From assembly GCF_013393385.1 (NCBI RefSeq), contig NZ_AP023239.1:124001-188000 (forward strand): 64,000 nt of DNA. Reading direction: 5' to 3'. Positions 9,098 to 21,882 of this stretch are shown here, piece by piece. How positions within the stretch are numbered: the first letter of the stretch is position 1; each line of letters begins with the position of its first letter. Under the pieces are notes generated by a model. The model was given only the letters and a program-made list of their open reading frames with translations, was not told the origin of the DNA and did not search any database. The position numbers and the translations under genes were made by a program. Source of the DNA: Paenibacillus sp. URB8-2. GTDB lineage: Bacteria; Bacillota; Bacilli; Paenibacillales; Paenibacillaceae.

Positions 9098-9346
9098 ATG
9101 GGTTGGTTGAGCGGATGGCGCAGGCAGAACGGCAATGGGCAGGAGGAGGGCCGGGAGGAGTGGGATGTTTTTACCGAGGTAAGGAAGGCTCATATGGAGT
9201 GGGAAAGAGCTCACCTGATGTTTGATGAAGCCGTAGGCCAAGACCAGATCGATTATGCCATTTTTATTTTGGAAGCCGCTGAACGGAAGTATCAAATTCA
9301 TCTGAAGCATGCCAAAAGAATCGGATTAAACCGCGACCGGCTATAA
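9098..9346 (+). CDS. yaaL: YaaL-like DUF2508 family protein
   Basis: A small 82-residue cytoplasmic protein of unknown function, found between recR and bofA in Bacillales. It is rich in charged residues and aromatic side chains (EVRKAHMEWERAHLMFDEAV), with a helical C-terminal half (YAIFILEAAERKYQIHLKHAK). The ATG follows a strong AAAGGAGG site. The identification rests on sequence character and on its exact position between recR and bofA. It is 29 bases from bofA, so the two are probably co-transcribed. Confidence 0.85.
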   Translation: MGWLSGWRRQNGNGQEEGREEWDVFTEVRKAHMEWERAHLMFDEAVGQDQIDYAIFILEAAERKYQIHLKHAKRIGLNRDRL

Positions 9347-9375
9347 GAACCGTTTGAAGATAAGGAGGAGCTGCA

Positions 9376-9642
9376 ATGAAAATAATAGCGACAGGCATAC
9401 TGATTCTCTCCGCAGTGCTGCTGGTGGCAGTTGTGTTTAAAAAAAGATTGGGCTGGGGGTGGCTGGGCCTTTTCGGCTCCCACCTGATCCTGGCGGCGCT
9501 AGGTCTGTATATCGTCGATTTCACCCAATTAGCCGGAGGAGTGTATATCCCATTGAACCCTGCAACGATAGGAACGGTGTCGGTTCTGGGTCTCCCGGGA
9601 GTAGCCATGCTCGTAGGTTTAAAAATTACCTTATTTGGGTAG
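9376..9642 (+). CDS. bofA: Pro-sigma-K processing inhibitor BofA
   Basis: A small membrane protein that holds the SpoIVFB protease inactive in the outer forespore membrane until engulfment is finished. The 88 residues contain two or three hydrophobic segments (4-21, 28-48 and 66-86), and the C-terminal LGLPGVAMLVGLKITLFG matches the conserved BofA end. AAGGAGG precedes the ATG. Its presence implies that the organism forms endospores. The rRNA promoter begins at the end of the gene. Confidence 0.93.
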   Translation: MKIIATGILILSAVLLVAVVFKKRLGWGWLGLFGSHLILAALGLYIVDFTQLAGGVYIPLNPATIGTVSVLGLPGVAMLVGLKITLFG

Positions 9643-9672
9643 TTGACGCGCATTCGCGTTATGTGATACATT
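9643..9672 (+). promoter_or_regulatory. rRNA operon promoter P1
   Basis: TTGACG at 9643-9648 overlaps the base after the bofA stop. A -10-like GATACATT follows at 9665-9672, 16-18 nt downstream depending on the hexamer chosen. The same TTGACG...GTGATAYATTA arrangement recurs in P2. Confidence 0.6.
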
Positions 9673-9727
9673 AATACTCGGCTCTTCGGACATGATATGA
9701 AGCAGCAAGCTATCGAAAAGCGCTTTT

Positions 9728-9779
9728 AAAAAGAAAAAATAAAAAAAGCTTGACGATAGTAACTAGACTGTGATATATT
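9728..9779 (+). promoter_or_regulatory. rRNA operon promoter P2 with A-rich upstream element
   Basis: An A-rich tract (9728-9747) resembling an UP element precedes TTGACG at 9750-9755. TATATT follows at 9774-9779. Tandem promoters are usual for Bacillales rRNA operons. Confidence 0.7.
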
Positions 9780-9833
9780 ATAAAGGTCGCTGCAAGAGAC
9801 GCGGCGATGCACTGAAAGAGAAATTGATCTTTG

Positions 9834-9856
9834 AAAACTGAACAACGAGTGAGTTG
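9834..9856 (+). other. 5' arm of the 16S precursor processing stem
   Basis: Bases 9834-9856 are complementary to 11648-11670 beyond the 3' end of 16S: 8 bp plus 14 bp with one mismatch. Such stalks bracket 16S and are cut by RNase III. The leader between 9780 and the 16S start otherwise holds no gene. Confidence 0.8.
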
Positions 9857-9998
9857 GAATTCGCTTTAGCGAGTTCCAAAATGAAGAGAATGCAAATTCT
9901 CGTCAGATGTTTCAAAATGAGCGAATCGCTCTATCGATAAACTTTTCGGATGGTTATTTTCTCGGAGTGATTCGGGTGGTAATCGCACGAAAAAACCT

Positions 9999-11556
<1,558 letters not shown>

Positions 11557-11647
11557 TGGAGAATCGTTTCCCGAGCGGAAACATTCAAATCGGAAGCTTG
11601 ACTTCCAAAGCTTATGCTTTCGAAGCAGCTTTGCTTCGCAAAGCTTT

Positions 11648-11670
11648 CAACTCACTCGTTGCTCAGTTTT
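11648..11670 (+). other. 3' arm of the 16S precursor processing stem
   Basis: Pairs with 9834-9856 in the leader. It ends 26 bases before the 5S gene, so the 16S stalk closes before 5S begins. Confidence 0.8.
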
Positions 11671-11696
11671 GAGAGAGCAAGTCTCTTTCTTAAGCG

Positions 11697-11813
11697 TTTG
11701 GTGGCGATGGCGGAGGGGTTCCACGCGTACCCATCCCGAACACGACCGTTAAGCCCTCCAGCGCCGATGGTACTTGGACCGAAGGGTCCTGGGAGAGTAG
11801 GACGCCGCCAAGC
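11697..11813 (+). rRNA. rrf: 5S ribosomal RNA, located between 16S and 23S
   Basis: A 117-nt 5S gene beginning TTTGGTGGCGATGG and ending GGACGCCGCCAAGC, with paired termini. Conserved loop segments CCATCCCGAACACG and GCGCCGATGGTA are present. Its place directly after 16S and before tRNA-Ile is unusual, since bacterial 5S normally follows 23S. No second 5S is found after the 23S gene here. Confidence 0.97.
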
Positions 11814-11853
11814 GCATCCTTATGGGTTTCCATAAGAGTATATGCAAGACTAA

Positions 11854-11930
<77 letters not shown>

Positions 11931-11953
11931 CTTTAAATTAAATTTCCTTTTAT

Positions 11954-12029
11954 GGGGCCATAGCTCAGCTGGGAGAGCGCCTGCCTTGCAAGCAGGAGGT
12001 CAGGAGTTCGATCCTCCTTGGCTCCACCA
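11954..12029 (+). tRNA. tRNA-Ala (anticodon UGC)
   Basis: A 76-nt cloverleaf with anticodon loop CTTGCAA and encoded CCA. It is 23 bases after tRNA-Ile, the usual spacer pair. Confidence 0.97.
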
Positions 12030-12059
12030 ACAGTATAACATGCAAGAATCTTGATCCTT

Positions 12060-12087
12060 GAAAACTGGATACCGAAACGAAAATTGC
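12060..12087 (+). other. 5' arm of the 23S precursor processing stem
   Basis: Pairs with 15243-15268 in three blocks (9, 12 and 4 bp) separated by a 2-nt bulge and a mismatch, bracketing the 23S gene. It is probably the RNase III substrate. Confidence 0.8.
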
Positions 12088-12179
12088 GTTTTAGAACATC
12101 TTTTAGCTGAACTTGTGTCAAGCGATTGATCAAGTGAAGTGAATAGTGGTTCATGATTTTCCCTAACGGGAAAACATGT

Positions 12180-15229
<3,050 letters not shown>

Positions 15230-15242
15230 AAATTTCTAAAAT

Positions 15243-15268
15243 GCAAGTTTCGTTTCGGTCCAGTTTTC
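15243..15268 (+). other. 3' arm of the 23S precursor processing stem
   Basis: Complementary to 12060-12087. It lies directly after 23S; no 5S sequence follows before tRNA-Ser. Confidence 0.8.
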
Positions 15269-15341
15269 AGGCGATCAAGCCTGAATGAATTTGAAAGACC
15301 CATCTTTAACGGTTCTGCAATAGAAGCGTGAGGATTTGTTT

Positions 15342-15433
15342 GGAGAGATACCCAAGTGGCTATAAGGGGACCCTCTGCTAAGGGGTTAGACTGCGTAAGC
15401 GGTGCGAGGGTTCGAATCCCTCTCTCTCCGCCA
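15342..15433 (+). tRNA. tRNA-Ser (anticodon GCU)
   Basis: A 92-nt class II tRNA with a long variable arm, anticodon loop CTGCTAA and encoded CCA. First of eight tRNAs after 23S. Confidence 0.95.
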
Positions 15434-15456
15434 TTTCAAATTCATCATTATAGTAT

Positions 15457-15533
15457 GGCGGTGTAGCTCAGCTGGCTAGAGCGTACGGTTCATACCCGTG
15501 AGGTCGGGGGTTCGATCCCCTCCGCCGCTACCA
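15457..15533 (+). tRNA. tRNA-Met, elongator type (anticodon CAU)
   Basis: A 77-nt tRNA with acceptor GGCGGTG and CCA encoded. The G1-U72 pair and body match the Bacillus elongator Met tRNA rather than the initiator. Confidence 0.9.
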
Positions 15534-15540
15534 TACATAC

Positions 15541-15616
15541 GGAGGCTTAGCTCAGCTGGGAGAGCATCTGCCTTACAAGCAGAGGGTCGGGGGTTCGATC
15601 CCCTCAGCCTCCACCA
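15541..15616 (+). tRNA. tRNA-Val (anticodon UAC)
   Basis: 76 nt, acceptor GGAGGCT/AGCCTCC, anticodon loop CTTACAA, CCA encoded. Confidence 0.96.
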
Positions 15617-15648
15617 TTTGACAATTTAATATTGACATATGACATCTT

Positions 15649-15724
<76 letters not shown>

Positions 15725-15737
15725 TTGTCACAAACGC

Positions 15738-15814
15738 GGAACCGTGGTGTAGAGGCCTAACATGCCTGCCTGTCACGCAGGAGATCGCGGGTTCGAATCC
15801 CGTCGGTTCCGCCA
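15738..15814 (+). tRNA. tRNA-Asp (anticodon GUC)
   Basis: 77 nt, acceptor GGAACCG/CGGTTCC with G discriminator, anticodon loop CTGTCAC, CCA encoded. Confidence 0.96.
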
Positions 15815-15831
15815 TTTTTATGTCAATTTAT

Positions 15832-15904
<73 letters not shown>

Positions 15905-15911
15905 CTTTCAT

Positions 15912-15997
15912 GGAGGCTTAGCGAAGTGGCCAAACGCAGCAGACTGTAAATCTGTTCTCTGACGAGTTCGGTGGTTCGAATCCATCAGCCTCCACCA
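15912..15997 (+). tRNA. tRNA-Tyr (anticodon GUA)
   Basis: An 86-nt class II tRNA with anticodon loop CTGTAAA, a long variable arm and encoded CCA. Confidence 0.95.
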
Positions 15998-16005
15998 GTA
16001 TTTTT

Positions 16006-16078
16006 GAGCCATTAGCTCAGTTGGTAGAGCACCTGACTTTTAATCAGGGTGTCGAAGGTTCGAATCCTTCATGGCTCA
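16006..16078 (+). tRNA. tRNA-Lys (anticodon UUU), CCA not encoded
   Basis: 73 nt, acceptor GAGCCAT/ATGGCTC with discriminator A at 16078, anticodon loop CTTTTAA. The following bases are TCC, so CCA is not in the gene. Last gene of the rRNA operon. Confidence 0.95.
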
Positions 16079-16088
16079 TCCTGTTTAA

Positions 16089-16128
16089 GAAGTCATCACC
16101 TTTCGGTGATGGCTTTTTTTGTTTTTTT
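16089..16128 (+). terminator. Terminator of the rRNA-tRNA operon
   Basis: A 10-bp stem with one G-U pair (16091-16100 with 16105-16114) and loop TTTC is followed by a run of T residues interrupted by one G. Confidence 0.9.
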
Positions 16129-16188
16129 ACACATTATTTTTGAAAGCTATTGGCAATTGGTAAGTTTAAAAATCAGGGTTGTGTTTAA

Positions 16189-16210
16189 ATATAAGGTTAT
16201 AACCTTATAT
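16189..16210. promoter_or_regulatory. Perfect 22-bp palindrome upstream of the FAD oxidoreductase gene
   Basis: The half-site ATATAAGGTTA (16189-16199) is followed by its exact reverse complement. It ends just before the AGAGGGAG ribosome-binding site of the next gene and overlaps AT-rich -10-like sequence. It has the form of an operator for a dimeric repressor; an RNA hairpin is the alternative. Confidence 0.6.
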
Positions 16211-16227
16211 AAAGAGGGAGAAGCCAT

Positions 16228-17157
16228 ATGACGTACGATACGATTATTATTGGAGGTGGAATTGCCGGTCTTCAGGCCGCCATTCAGTTGGGCCGTTATT
16301 CTGCTCATCACGTGCTTGTCATTGACGCAGCGCGGGGCCGGTCTTCGCTGTGCCGCAGTTACCATAATATATTGGGATGGCCGGACGGGATTTCAGGAGA
16401 AGAGCTGCGAGCAAGGGGGAAGCTGCAGGCAGCTAGCGTGGGTGTTGAGTTCGTTTCCGATAAGGTGCTGAGGGCCTCAAAGAGGGCTGGACTTTTTTAT
16501 CTGGAAGGAAGCGGGGGTACGAAATATACGGCCAAGACGCTGCTGCTGGCGACGGGGATTATGGATCGTTTTCCGGAGTTGCCGGGTCTTCGCGAGACGC
16601 TTGGCCGTTCGATATATGTATGCCCGGATTGCGACGGCTATGAAATACAGGATCGGTCAACGGTGCTTATAGGTTCGGGCATATCCGGGTTGAATATGGC
16701 GTTTATTTTACGGCAGCGCACTCCGCATCTCATCTACATCAATCATGAGAAAAAAGCGTTGTCCCCCAAGCAGCGGGACCATCTTGAGGTGCAAGGAATT
16801 ATTTATATAGAAGAAGCGATTGCGCGGTTGGAGAGCGGTGAGGACGGGATGATTAGAGGTGTGACGCTGGAAGATGGAGGAACGGTGCCCGCAGAGCGTG
16901 GATTTATCGCAATGGGAGGCAATTCTGTGCATTCGGAGCTGGCGGAGCAGTTGGGCGTGGAATTGCACAAGAACCGTCATATCGAGGCTAACCGTCGATC
17001 ATTGATGACGAACGTGGAGGGCGTATGGGCAGCGGGGGATGTGGCTGTTCATGCGGAACAGGCTGCGGTAGCTATGGGGGATGGAGCGATTGCGGCTATC
17101 TGGATTCATAAAACGCTTCAGAAAATGAAGCAAACTGTTCCGCTGCACTTAAGCTGA
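16228..17157 (+). CDS. Thioredoxin-reductase-like FAD/NAD(P)-dependent oxidoreductase
   Basis: A 309-residue cytoplasmic flavoprotein. The N-terminal FAD-binding motif is IIIGGGIAGLQAA (6-18), a second GxGxxG-like nucleotide site is VLIGSGISGLNMA (about 145-158), and the C-terminal FAD segment is VEGVWAAGDVA. The redox pair is CPDC (Cys132, Cys135) instead of the CATC of the true thioredoxin reductase encoded at 40399. The partner is therefore probably not standard thioredoxin; related proteins act on ferredoxin, bacillithiol-type disulfides or other substrates. ATG 16228 follows AGAGGGAG. It may be controlled through the upstream palindrome. Confidence 0.85.
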   Translation: MTYDTIIIGGGIAGLQAAIQLGRYSAHHVLVIDAARGRSSLCRSYHNILGWPDGISGEELRARGKLQAASVGVEFVSDKVLRASKRAGLFYLEGSGGTKYTAKTLLLATGIMDRFPELPGLRETLGRSIYVCPDCDGYEIQDRSTVLIGSGISGLNMAFILRQRTPHLIYINHEKKALSPKQRDHLEVQGIIYIEEAIARLESGEDGMIRGVTLEDGGTVPAERGFIAMGGNSVHSELAEQLGVELHKNRHIEANRRSLMTNVEGVWAAGDVAVHAEQAAVAMGDGAIAAIWIHKTLQKMKQTVPLHLS

Positions 17158-17223
17158 CTACAAGAACATACAAAAGCATGATAAAATAGGCAAAAAGAGC
17201 AAAAGTGGTGGAGTATGTTGACA

Positions 17224-18321
17224 ATGGACACTGAGACGTTGCGGCAAAAAATGGAGCAGCTCACCGGGAAAAAAACGGGGATCAAGCAATTCGGGAGGCA
17301 GAAATCAGCTTCCCTTTTTGACATGGGACCTGAGGCGGCAGAGCGGTCGGTATTATTTGAAGGAAACGTTTGGATACCCCTTTATGAGAGCGAAGGCCGG
17401 ATTACCGCCCTGTGGATCGAGACGGAAGGCCTTTCCGAGATGGAGCTGCAGCTGGCGCAGTTTGCCGCCGAGAATTATGCCGCCGCGCTCAGGGCTTCGG
17501 GCTTTAAGGAAGAAGGAGAAGCGGAGGCACGGCAGCTTGGCGCATGGCTAAACACACAGCTCGAGCAGGATTATGACGACGGTGAAATTTCTGACGAAAT
17601 TGCTTTAAAGAGCCGCCTGTTCATCGATATGGTTCCTTTCCTACTGGTCGGAGAAAATACGCATAGCTCTGATATTGCCTACCGTTCACTGTTAAAGTTA
17701 ATCCGGAGTTATTTCGATAATACGACGCTGCTCATCCCCTTGCAGGCGAAAGAATGGCTGATATTGGCCCGTAAAGATCTGCTCACAGGCACGGAAGAGA
17801 AGGAAGAGCAAGAGGAGAGCGACGATGAGGAGCTTTTGGCACAGGCCTGTATGGGCCTTCACGAATTGATTGCCTCCGAGTGGGTCGGTGTATTTCATGT
17901 GAGCGTTTCCTCCTCGATGATTCCTCTCAAAGGCTTAGCGGGAGTGATCACGCTGCTGAGGGAGACGATCAGCCTTGGGCGTATTTTTCAGGTGGGAGAA
18001 TATATTCATTTACCTTGGGCCCTTCGATTGGAAAGACTGGTCAACAGCATTCCCGACGGGCGGCGGCGGCAGCTGCTTGGACAGTTTGGCGATTATACAT
18101 CCGTGCTGGGCGACAAGGAGATGCTGATAACGCTGGAAACTTTTTTTCAAATGGATTGCAATGTTAGCGAAACGGCGAAGAAATTATACATTCATCGCAA
18201 TACCCTGCTCTATCGTCTGGATAAGATCAAACAGGAGACGGGCGCGGACGTACGGAGCTTCGGCGACGCGGCGATTGTAAAGCTTACCATGCTATTGTAT
18301 AAAGTAACGAAAAGGAAATAG
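17224..18321 (+). CDS. PucR/CdaR-type helix-turn-helix transcriptional regulator
   Basis: About 365 residues. The C-terminal 60 residues form the PucR-type helix-turn-helix (FFQMDCNVSETAKKLYIHRNTLLYRLDKIK). The N-terminal half is an acidic sensor-like region without a motif I recognise. An acidic stretch (TGTEEKEEQEESDDEE) lies in the middle. ATG 17224 is chosen because the GGTGGAG site lies 10 bases upstream; ATG 17215, three codons earlier and in frame, would be only one base from it. Family members control purine, sugar-acid or amino-acid use. The target is unknown; the ABC ATPase gene downstream has its own terminator. Confidence 0.8.
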   Translation: MDTETLRQKMEQLTGKKTGIKQFGRQKSASLFDMGPEAAERSVLFEGNVWIPLYESEGRITALWIETEGLSEMELQLAQFAAENYAAALRASGFKEEGEAEARQLGAWLNTQLEQDYDDGEISDEIALKSRLFIDMVPFLLVGENTHSSDIAYRSLLKLIRSYFDNTTLLIPLQAKEWLILARKDLLTGTEEKEEQEESDDEELLAQACMGLHELIASEWVGVFHVSVSSSMIPLKGLAGVITLLRETISLGRIFQVGEYIHLPWALRLERLVNSIPDGRRRQLLGQFGDYTSVLGDKEMLITLETFFQMDCNVSETAKKLYIHRNTLLYRLDKIKQETGADVRSFGDAAIVKLTMLLYKVTKRK

Positions 18322-18423
18322 GATTTTTGTGAACGTTACAAATAGCCAGCCCGGGTACTCTGGGTTAAGATAAGTACAGGAATTATTTCCGAACTCTATC
18401 ACTTATCCGAGGGGGAAATTCAA

Positions 18424-19545
18424 ATGGCAGGCGTACGTTTAGAGCATGTATTCAAAAAATATCCAGGTTCCGATAAAGCAACGGTAATTGACGTCAATCT
18501 TGACATTAAAGATAAGGAGTTCCTTGTACTGGTCGGACCTTCCGGCTGCGGTAAATCCACTACCTTGCGGATGATCGCAGGGCTGGAGGAAATCTCCGAA
18601 GGCAAGCTGTTTATCGGCGAGCGCGTTGTCAACGATGTAGCTCCTAAAGACCGCGACATCGCGATGGTGTTCCAATCCTATGCCTTGTATCCTCATATGA
18701 GCGTGTACCAAAACATGGCGTTCGGCTTGAAGCTCCGCAAGGTGAAAAAAGACGAGATCGACAGAAAAGTGCGCGAAGCCGCGAAAATTCTTGATATCGA
18801 GCACCTGCTGGAACGTAAACCGAAGGCGCTTTCCGGCGGCCAACGTCAACGTGTCGCTCTAGGCCGTGCGATCGTCCGCGATCCTCAAGTGTTCCTGATG
18901 GACGAACCGCTTTCTAACCTCGATGCTAAGCTGCGCGGACAAATGCGCGCCGAGATCACGAAGCTGGTTAAACGTCTTGAGACCACTTGCATTTACGTAA
19001 CACATGACCAAACGGAAGCCATGACGATGGGAGACCGTATCGTCGTTATGCAGGATGGCATTATCCAACAGGCTGCTTCTCCTGAAGAACTGTACAACCA
19101 TCCGCAGAATCTGTTCGTGGCCGGATTTATTGGTTCTCCGACGATGAACTTTATTTCGGGTTCCTTGTCCGAAGTAAATGGTTCCGTACGTTTCCGCGCA
19201 GACAACCTGGATGTTGAAGTTCCCGGCGGCAAAGCTCAGCTGCTCCGCAGCAAAGGCTACATCGGCAAGGAAGTCATCATGGGCGTTCGTCCGGAAGACA
19301 TTCACGAAGAGCCGGTATTCCTGGAAGCTTCGCCGAATACCGTCTTTACCGCACTGGTAGAAGTAACCGAGAACCTGGGTCATGAAATGCTGTTGTACCT
19401 GAGCGGCATTGGCAAAGACTCCATCATCGCCCGCGTTGACGGACGTTCGACAACCCGTGAAGGCAGCAAGCCGAAACTCGCTATCGATATGAACAAAGTG
19501 CATTTGTTTGACAAACAATCAGAGCTGAACATTTTCCTGGGATAA
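18424..19545 (+). CDS. msmX: Carbohydrate ABC transporter ATP-binding protein, MsmX/UgpC type
   Basis: A 373-residue ATPase that powers several sugar ABC importers. Walker A is GPSGCGKST at 38-46, followed by the Q-loop MVFQSYALYPHM, signature LSGGQRQRVALGRA, Walker B VFLMDEPLSNLD and the H-loop YVTHDQTEAM. The C-terminal TOBE/MalK-type regulatory domain is complete (MGVRPEDIHEEP). No permease or binding-protein genes are nearby, which fits a shared ATPase like Bacillus MsmX. GAGGGGG precedes the ATG and a terminator follows. The gene symbol is by similarity. Confidence 0.92.
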   Translation: MAGVRLEHVFKKYPGSDKATVIDVNLDIKDKEFLVLVGPSGCGKSTTLRMIAGLEEISEGKLFIGERVVNDVAPKDRDIAMVFQSYALYPHMSVYQNMAFGLKLRKVKKDEIDRKVREAAKILDIEHLLERKPKALSGGQRQRVALGRAIVRDPQVFLMDEPLSNLDAKLRGQMRAEITKLVKRLETTCIYVTHDQTEAMTMGDRIVVMQDGIIQQAASPEELYNHPQNLFVAGFIGSPTMNFISGSLSEVNGSVRFRADNLDVEVPGGKAQLLRSKGYIGKEVIMGVRPEDIHEEPVFLEASPNTVFTALVEVTENLGHEMLLYLSGIGKDSIIARVDGRSTTREGSKPKLAIDMNKVHLFDKQSELNIFLG

Positions 19546-19568
19546 GCGCCAGGTTCAGACTCTTTTGG

Positions 19569-19595
19569 GAAGCCGCCCTCCGGGGCGGCTTTTTA
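19569..19595 (+). terminator. Terminator after msmX
   Basis: A 9-10 bp GC-rich stem (AAGCCGCCC with GGGCGGCTT) with a short loop is followed by a T-run near 19591-19594. Confidence 0.88.
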
Positions 19596-19890
19596 TATTA
19601 ATGAAGAGATTCGGCAAGCGTCTTTCTTAAGGGGGATTTATATGCCGCCAATCTCCGTCTCCTCTCCAAATCTTCAATAAAGCACAGGTCATCCCTATAC
19701 CGTTTATTTTGTCAAAAAGACTCTGTCCGCATAACCTTCCAACCCGGTATAATGATTGCATTCGCATCCGTTATCCTTTAAGATAGCAGGAGAATTACCT
19801 GCCGGAAGGAAGGATTATACAGCCGCTGCCGGTCAAGGGAAGCAGGACAGGCGGGGACAGAACCGCAGGCGACGAAAGGAAGAAACAGAT
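19596..19890. other. Intergenic region before hprK
   Basis: No convincing gene. A perfect -10 hexamer TATAAT at 19748-19753 suggests the hprK operon promoter, but the best -35-like TTGTCA (19709) is 33 nt away. The in-frame extension upstream of hprK (19756-19890) lacks family similarity and is treated as leader. Confidence 0.4.
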
Positions 19891-20829
19891 ATGGCCAAGA
19901 AGGTAAAAGTATCGGAATTGGTAGAGCATTTTCAACTGGAAGTCATTTCCGGACAAGAAGGCCTGAAAAGGCTGATTACGGTCGACGACCTGAACCGCCC
20001 CGGCCTCGAAATGGCCGGATATTTCGAATATTATCCTGAAGACCGGGTTCAACTGATGGGCAAGACGGAGTTGGCCTTCTTCTCAATGCTTCCTGCCGAG
20101 GAACGGATCAGCCGGATTCGCGGCATTTGCGACGATCAGACCCCCTGTATCGTTATTACACGCGGTCTGGATGTGCCGCAGGAACTGCTTGATGTCAGCA
20201 ATGAAAAAGGGCTGCCCGTATTGCGCAGCTCGATGGCGACAACGATTTTTTCCAGCCGCTTGACCAGCTTTCTGGAAGGAAGACTGGCTCCGACCGCGAC
20301 CATTCATGGCGTGCTCTGCGACGTATATGGCGTCGGCATGCTGATTACCGGCAGCAGCGGCATCGGCAAGAGCGAGACGGCGCTTGAGCTGGTTAAGCGC
20401 GGCCACCGCCTTATTGCCGACGATGCCGTTGAAATCCGGCAGACTTCGGACAACCAGCTGCACGGGACCGCGCCGGAGCTGATTCGGCATCTACTGGAAA
20501 TCCGCGGCGTCGGTATTATCAACGTTATGACGCTGTTCGGGGCCGGAGCAATACGCAACCATAAGCGGATTACTCTGGTCGTTAAGCTGGAGGCCTGGCA
20601 GCAGGACAAGCAATATGACAGGCTCGGACTGGATGAGGAGACGACGCGCATAATCGACACCGATGTGCCGCTGGTGACCATTCCGGTGCGTCCGGGACGG
20701 AACCTTGCCGTTATTATCGAAGTGGCGGCGATGAATTACCGGTTGAAGCAAATGGGCTTCAATGCCGCGCTGCAATTCACCCACAAGCTTACTGCAACCA
20801 TATCGGAAGATATGGACGACCTGGACTAG
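19891..20829 (+). CDS. hprK: HPr kinase/phosphorylase
   Basis: Phosphorylates and dephosphorylates Ser46 of HPr, and of Crh where present, according to glycolytic state, and so drives carbon catabolite control. Start ATG 19891 gives 312 residues, close to the usual 310, and begins [14 protein letters not shown] as in homologues; AAAGGAAG lies upstream. An in-frame start at 19756 would add 45 unrelated residues. Walker A GSSGIGKS is at 154-161, and the family signature [15 protein letters not shown] is near 209-223. It heads the hprK-lgt-ppaX-acyltransferase operon, as in Bacillus. Its substrate candidate is the HPr-family protein at 48743. Confidence 0.95.
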   Translation: MAKKVKVSELVEHFQLEVISGQEGLKRLITVDDLNRPGLEMAGYFEYYPEDRVQLMGKTELAFFSMLPAEERISRIRGICDDQTPCIVITRGLDVPQELLDVSNEKGLPVLRSSMATTIFSSRLTSFLEGRLAPTATIHGVLCDVYGVGMLITGSSGIGKSETALELVKRGHRLIADDAVEIRQTSDNQLHGTAPELIRHLLEIRGVGIINVMTLFGAGAIRNHKRITLVVKLEAWQQDKQYDRLGLDEETTRIIDTDVPLVTIPVRPGRNLAVIIEVAAMNYRLKQMGFNAALQFTHKLTATISEDMDDLD

Positions 20830-20841
20830 GAGGGCGAGGGA

Positions 20842-21879
20842 ATGTTTCCACTGGCGCTAGATCCGATTGCCTTTTCAATCGGCGCTTTAAAGGTGCACTG
20901 GTATGGCCTGATTCTGGGACTTGGCGCCTTGACCGGCCTGTTCCTTGTGATTCGGGAGGGGAGAAGATTTGGCATCCCCCAGGAGTTTTTTATGGACTTG
21001 CTGCTTCTCGGCGTTCCTTCGGCCATTATCGGCGCGCGTATTTATTACGTAGCTTTCACTTGGGACGAATATAAGAACAACTTTGTGGATGTATTTAAAA
21101 TATGGAACGGCGGAATCGCCATCTACGGGGCGCTCATCGGGGCTATTATTTGCGCTATTATTTACTTCCGTTATAAAGGCTATCCTTTCTGGCGGATCGC
21201 TGATATTTGCGCCCCCGGGCTGCTGGCTGGACAAATGATTGGCCGATGGGGCAACTTTGTGAACCAGGAAGCCTATGGTGGTCCGGTTCATGAGACTTTT
21301 TTGCGGAACAGTCTGCATTTGCCAGACTTTATTGTGAACCAAATGTACATAGAAAAGGATCTGGCGTACCATCACCCGACCTTTTTGTATGAATCGCTGT
21401 GGAGCCTGGTCGGCATTGTGCTGCTCGTGGTGCTGCGCAGACAGCGGTTTATACGCGCGGGAGAATTGTTCCTGTCGTATTTCATCTGGTATTCGATCGG
21501 ACGGTTCTTTATAGAAGCGCTGCGGACCGACAGCCTTGCTTTTAAAGGCAGCGATGCTCTAGCCTCGTTTATTAATGGCCTGTGGAGCCCGATGAAGGGC
21601 CTGGGCTTCGAACAGGGATATCTCAATCCGGACTACGGAAATATCCGGACCTCTCAACTGCTGGCCCTGCTTATTGTTATCGCGGCGATCTTGCTTATCG
21701 TTATCCGCCGGACGACGGGAGCGGCCAAGGCCCATTATTCGGACCCGATTGTGTCCACCAAGCCGCAAACCACCGATCCTGTACTGACGGAACCGGAAGG
21801 GAATCGGGAGCAAAAGGCTTCCACCGGTCCGTCCCCCCATAACCATCCGCCCTTGGAAGAGGAGAAAAAGGAGCAGTAA
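20842..21879 (+). CDS. lgt: Prolipoprotein diacylglyceryl transferase
   Basis: An integral membrane enzyme that attaches diacylglycerol from phosphatidylglycerol to the lipobox cysteine of lipoprotein precursors. About seven hydrophobic segments are visible. The Lgt signature GRWGNFVNQEAYGG and the early HWYGLILGLGALTG segment are present. The last 55 residues are a polar cytoplasmic tail (GNREQKASTGPSPHNHPPLEEEKKEQ), making it longer (345) than Bacillus Lgt (about 270). AGGAGGG precedes the ATG, 12 bases after hprK. Confidence 0.95.
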   Translation: MFPLALDPIAFSIGALKVHWYGLILGLGALTGLFLVIREGRRFGIPQEFFMDLLLLGVPSAIIGARIYYVAFTWDEYKNNFVDVFKIWNGGIAIYGALIGAIICAIIYFRYKGYPFWRIADICAPGLLAGQMIGRWGNFVNQEAYGGPVHETFLRNSLHLPDFIVNQMYIEKDLAYHHPTFLYESLWSLVGIVLLVVLRRQRFIRAGELFLSYFIWYSIGRFFIEALRTDSLAFKGSDALASFINGLWSPMKGLGFEQGYLNPDYGNIRTSQLLALLIVIAAILLIVIRRTTGAAKAHYSDPIVSTKPQTTDPVLTEPEGNREQKASTGPSPHNHPPLEEEKKEQ

Positions 21880-21882
21880 TCT

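Noticed and set aside
18331..18343. TGTGAACGTTACA before msmX as a CcpA cre site
   Set aside because: It is one base short of the 14-base cre pattern and cannot be aligned without a gap.
19756..19890. N-terminal extension of hprK by 45 codons
   Set aside because: The extension has no similarity to HprK, and the internal ATG with AAAGGAAG gives the normal family N-terminus.
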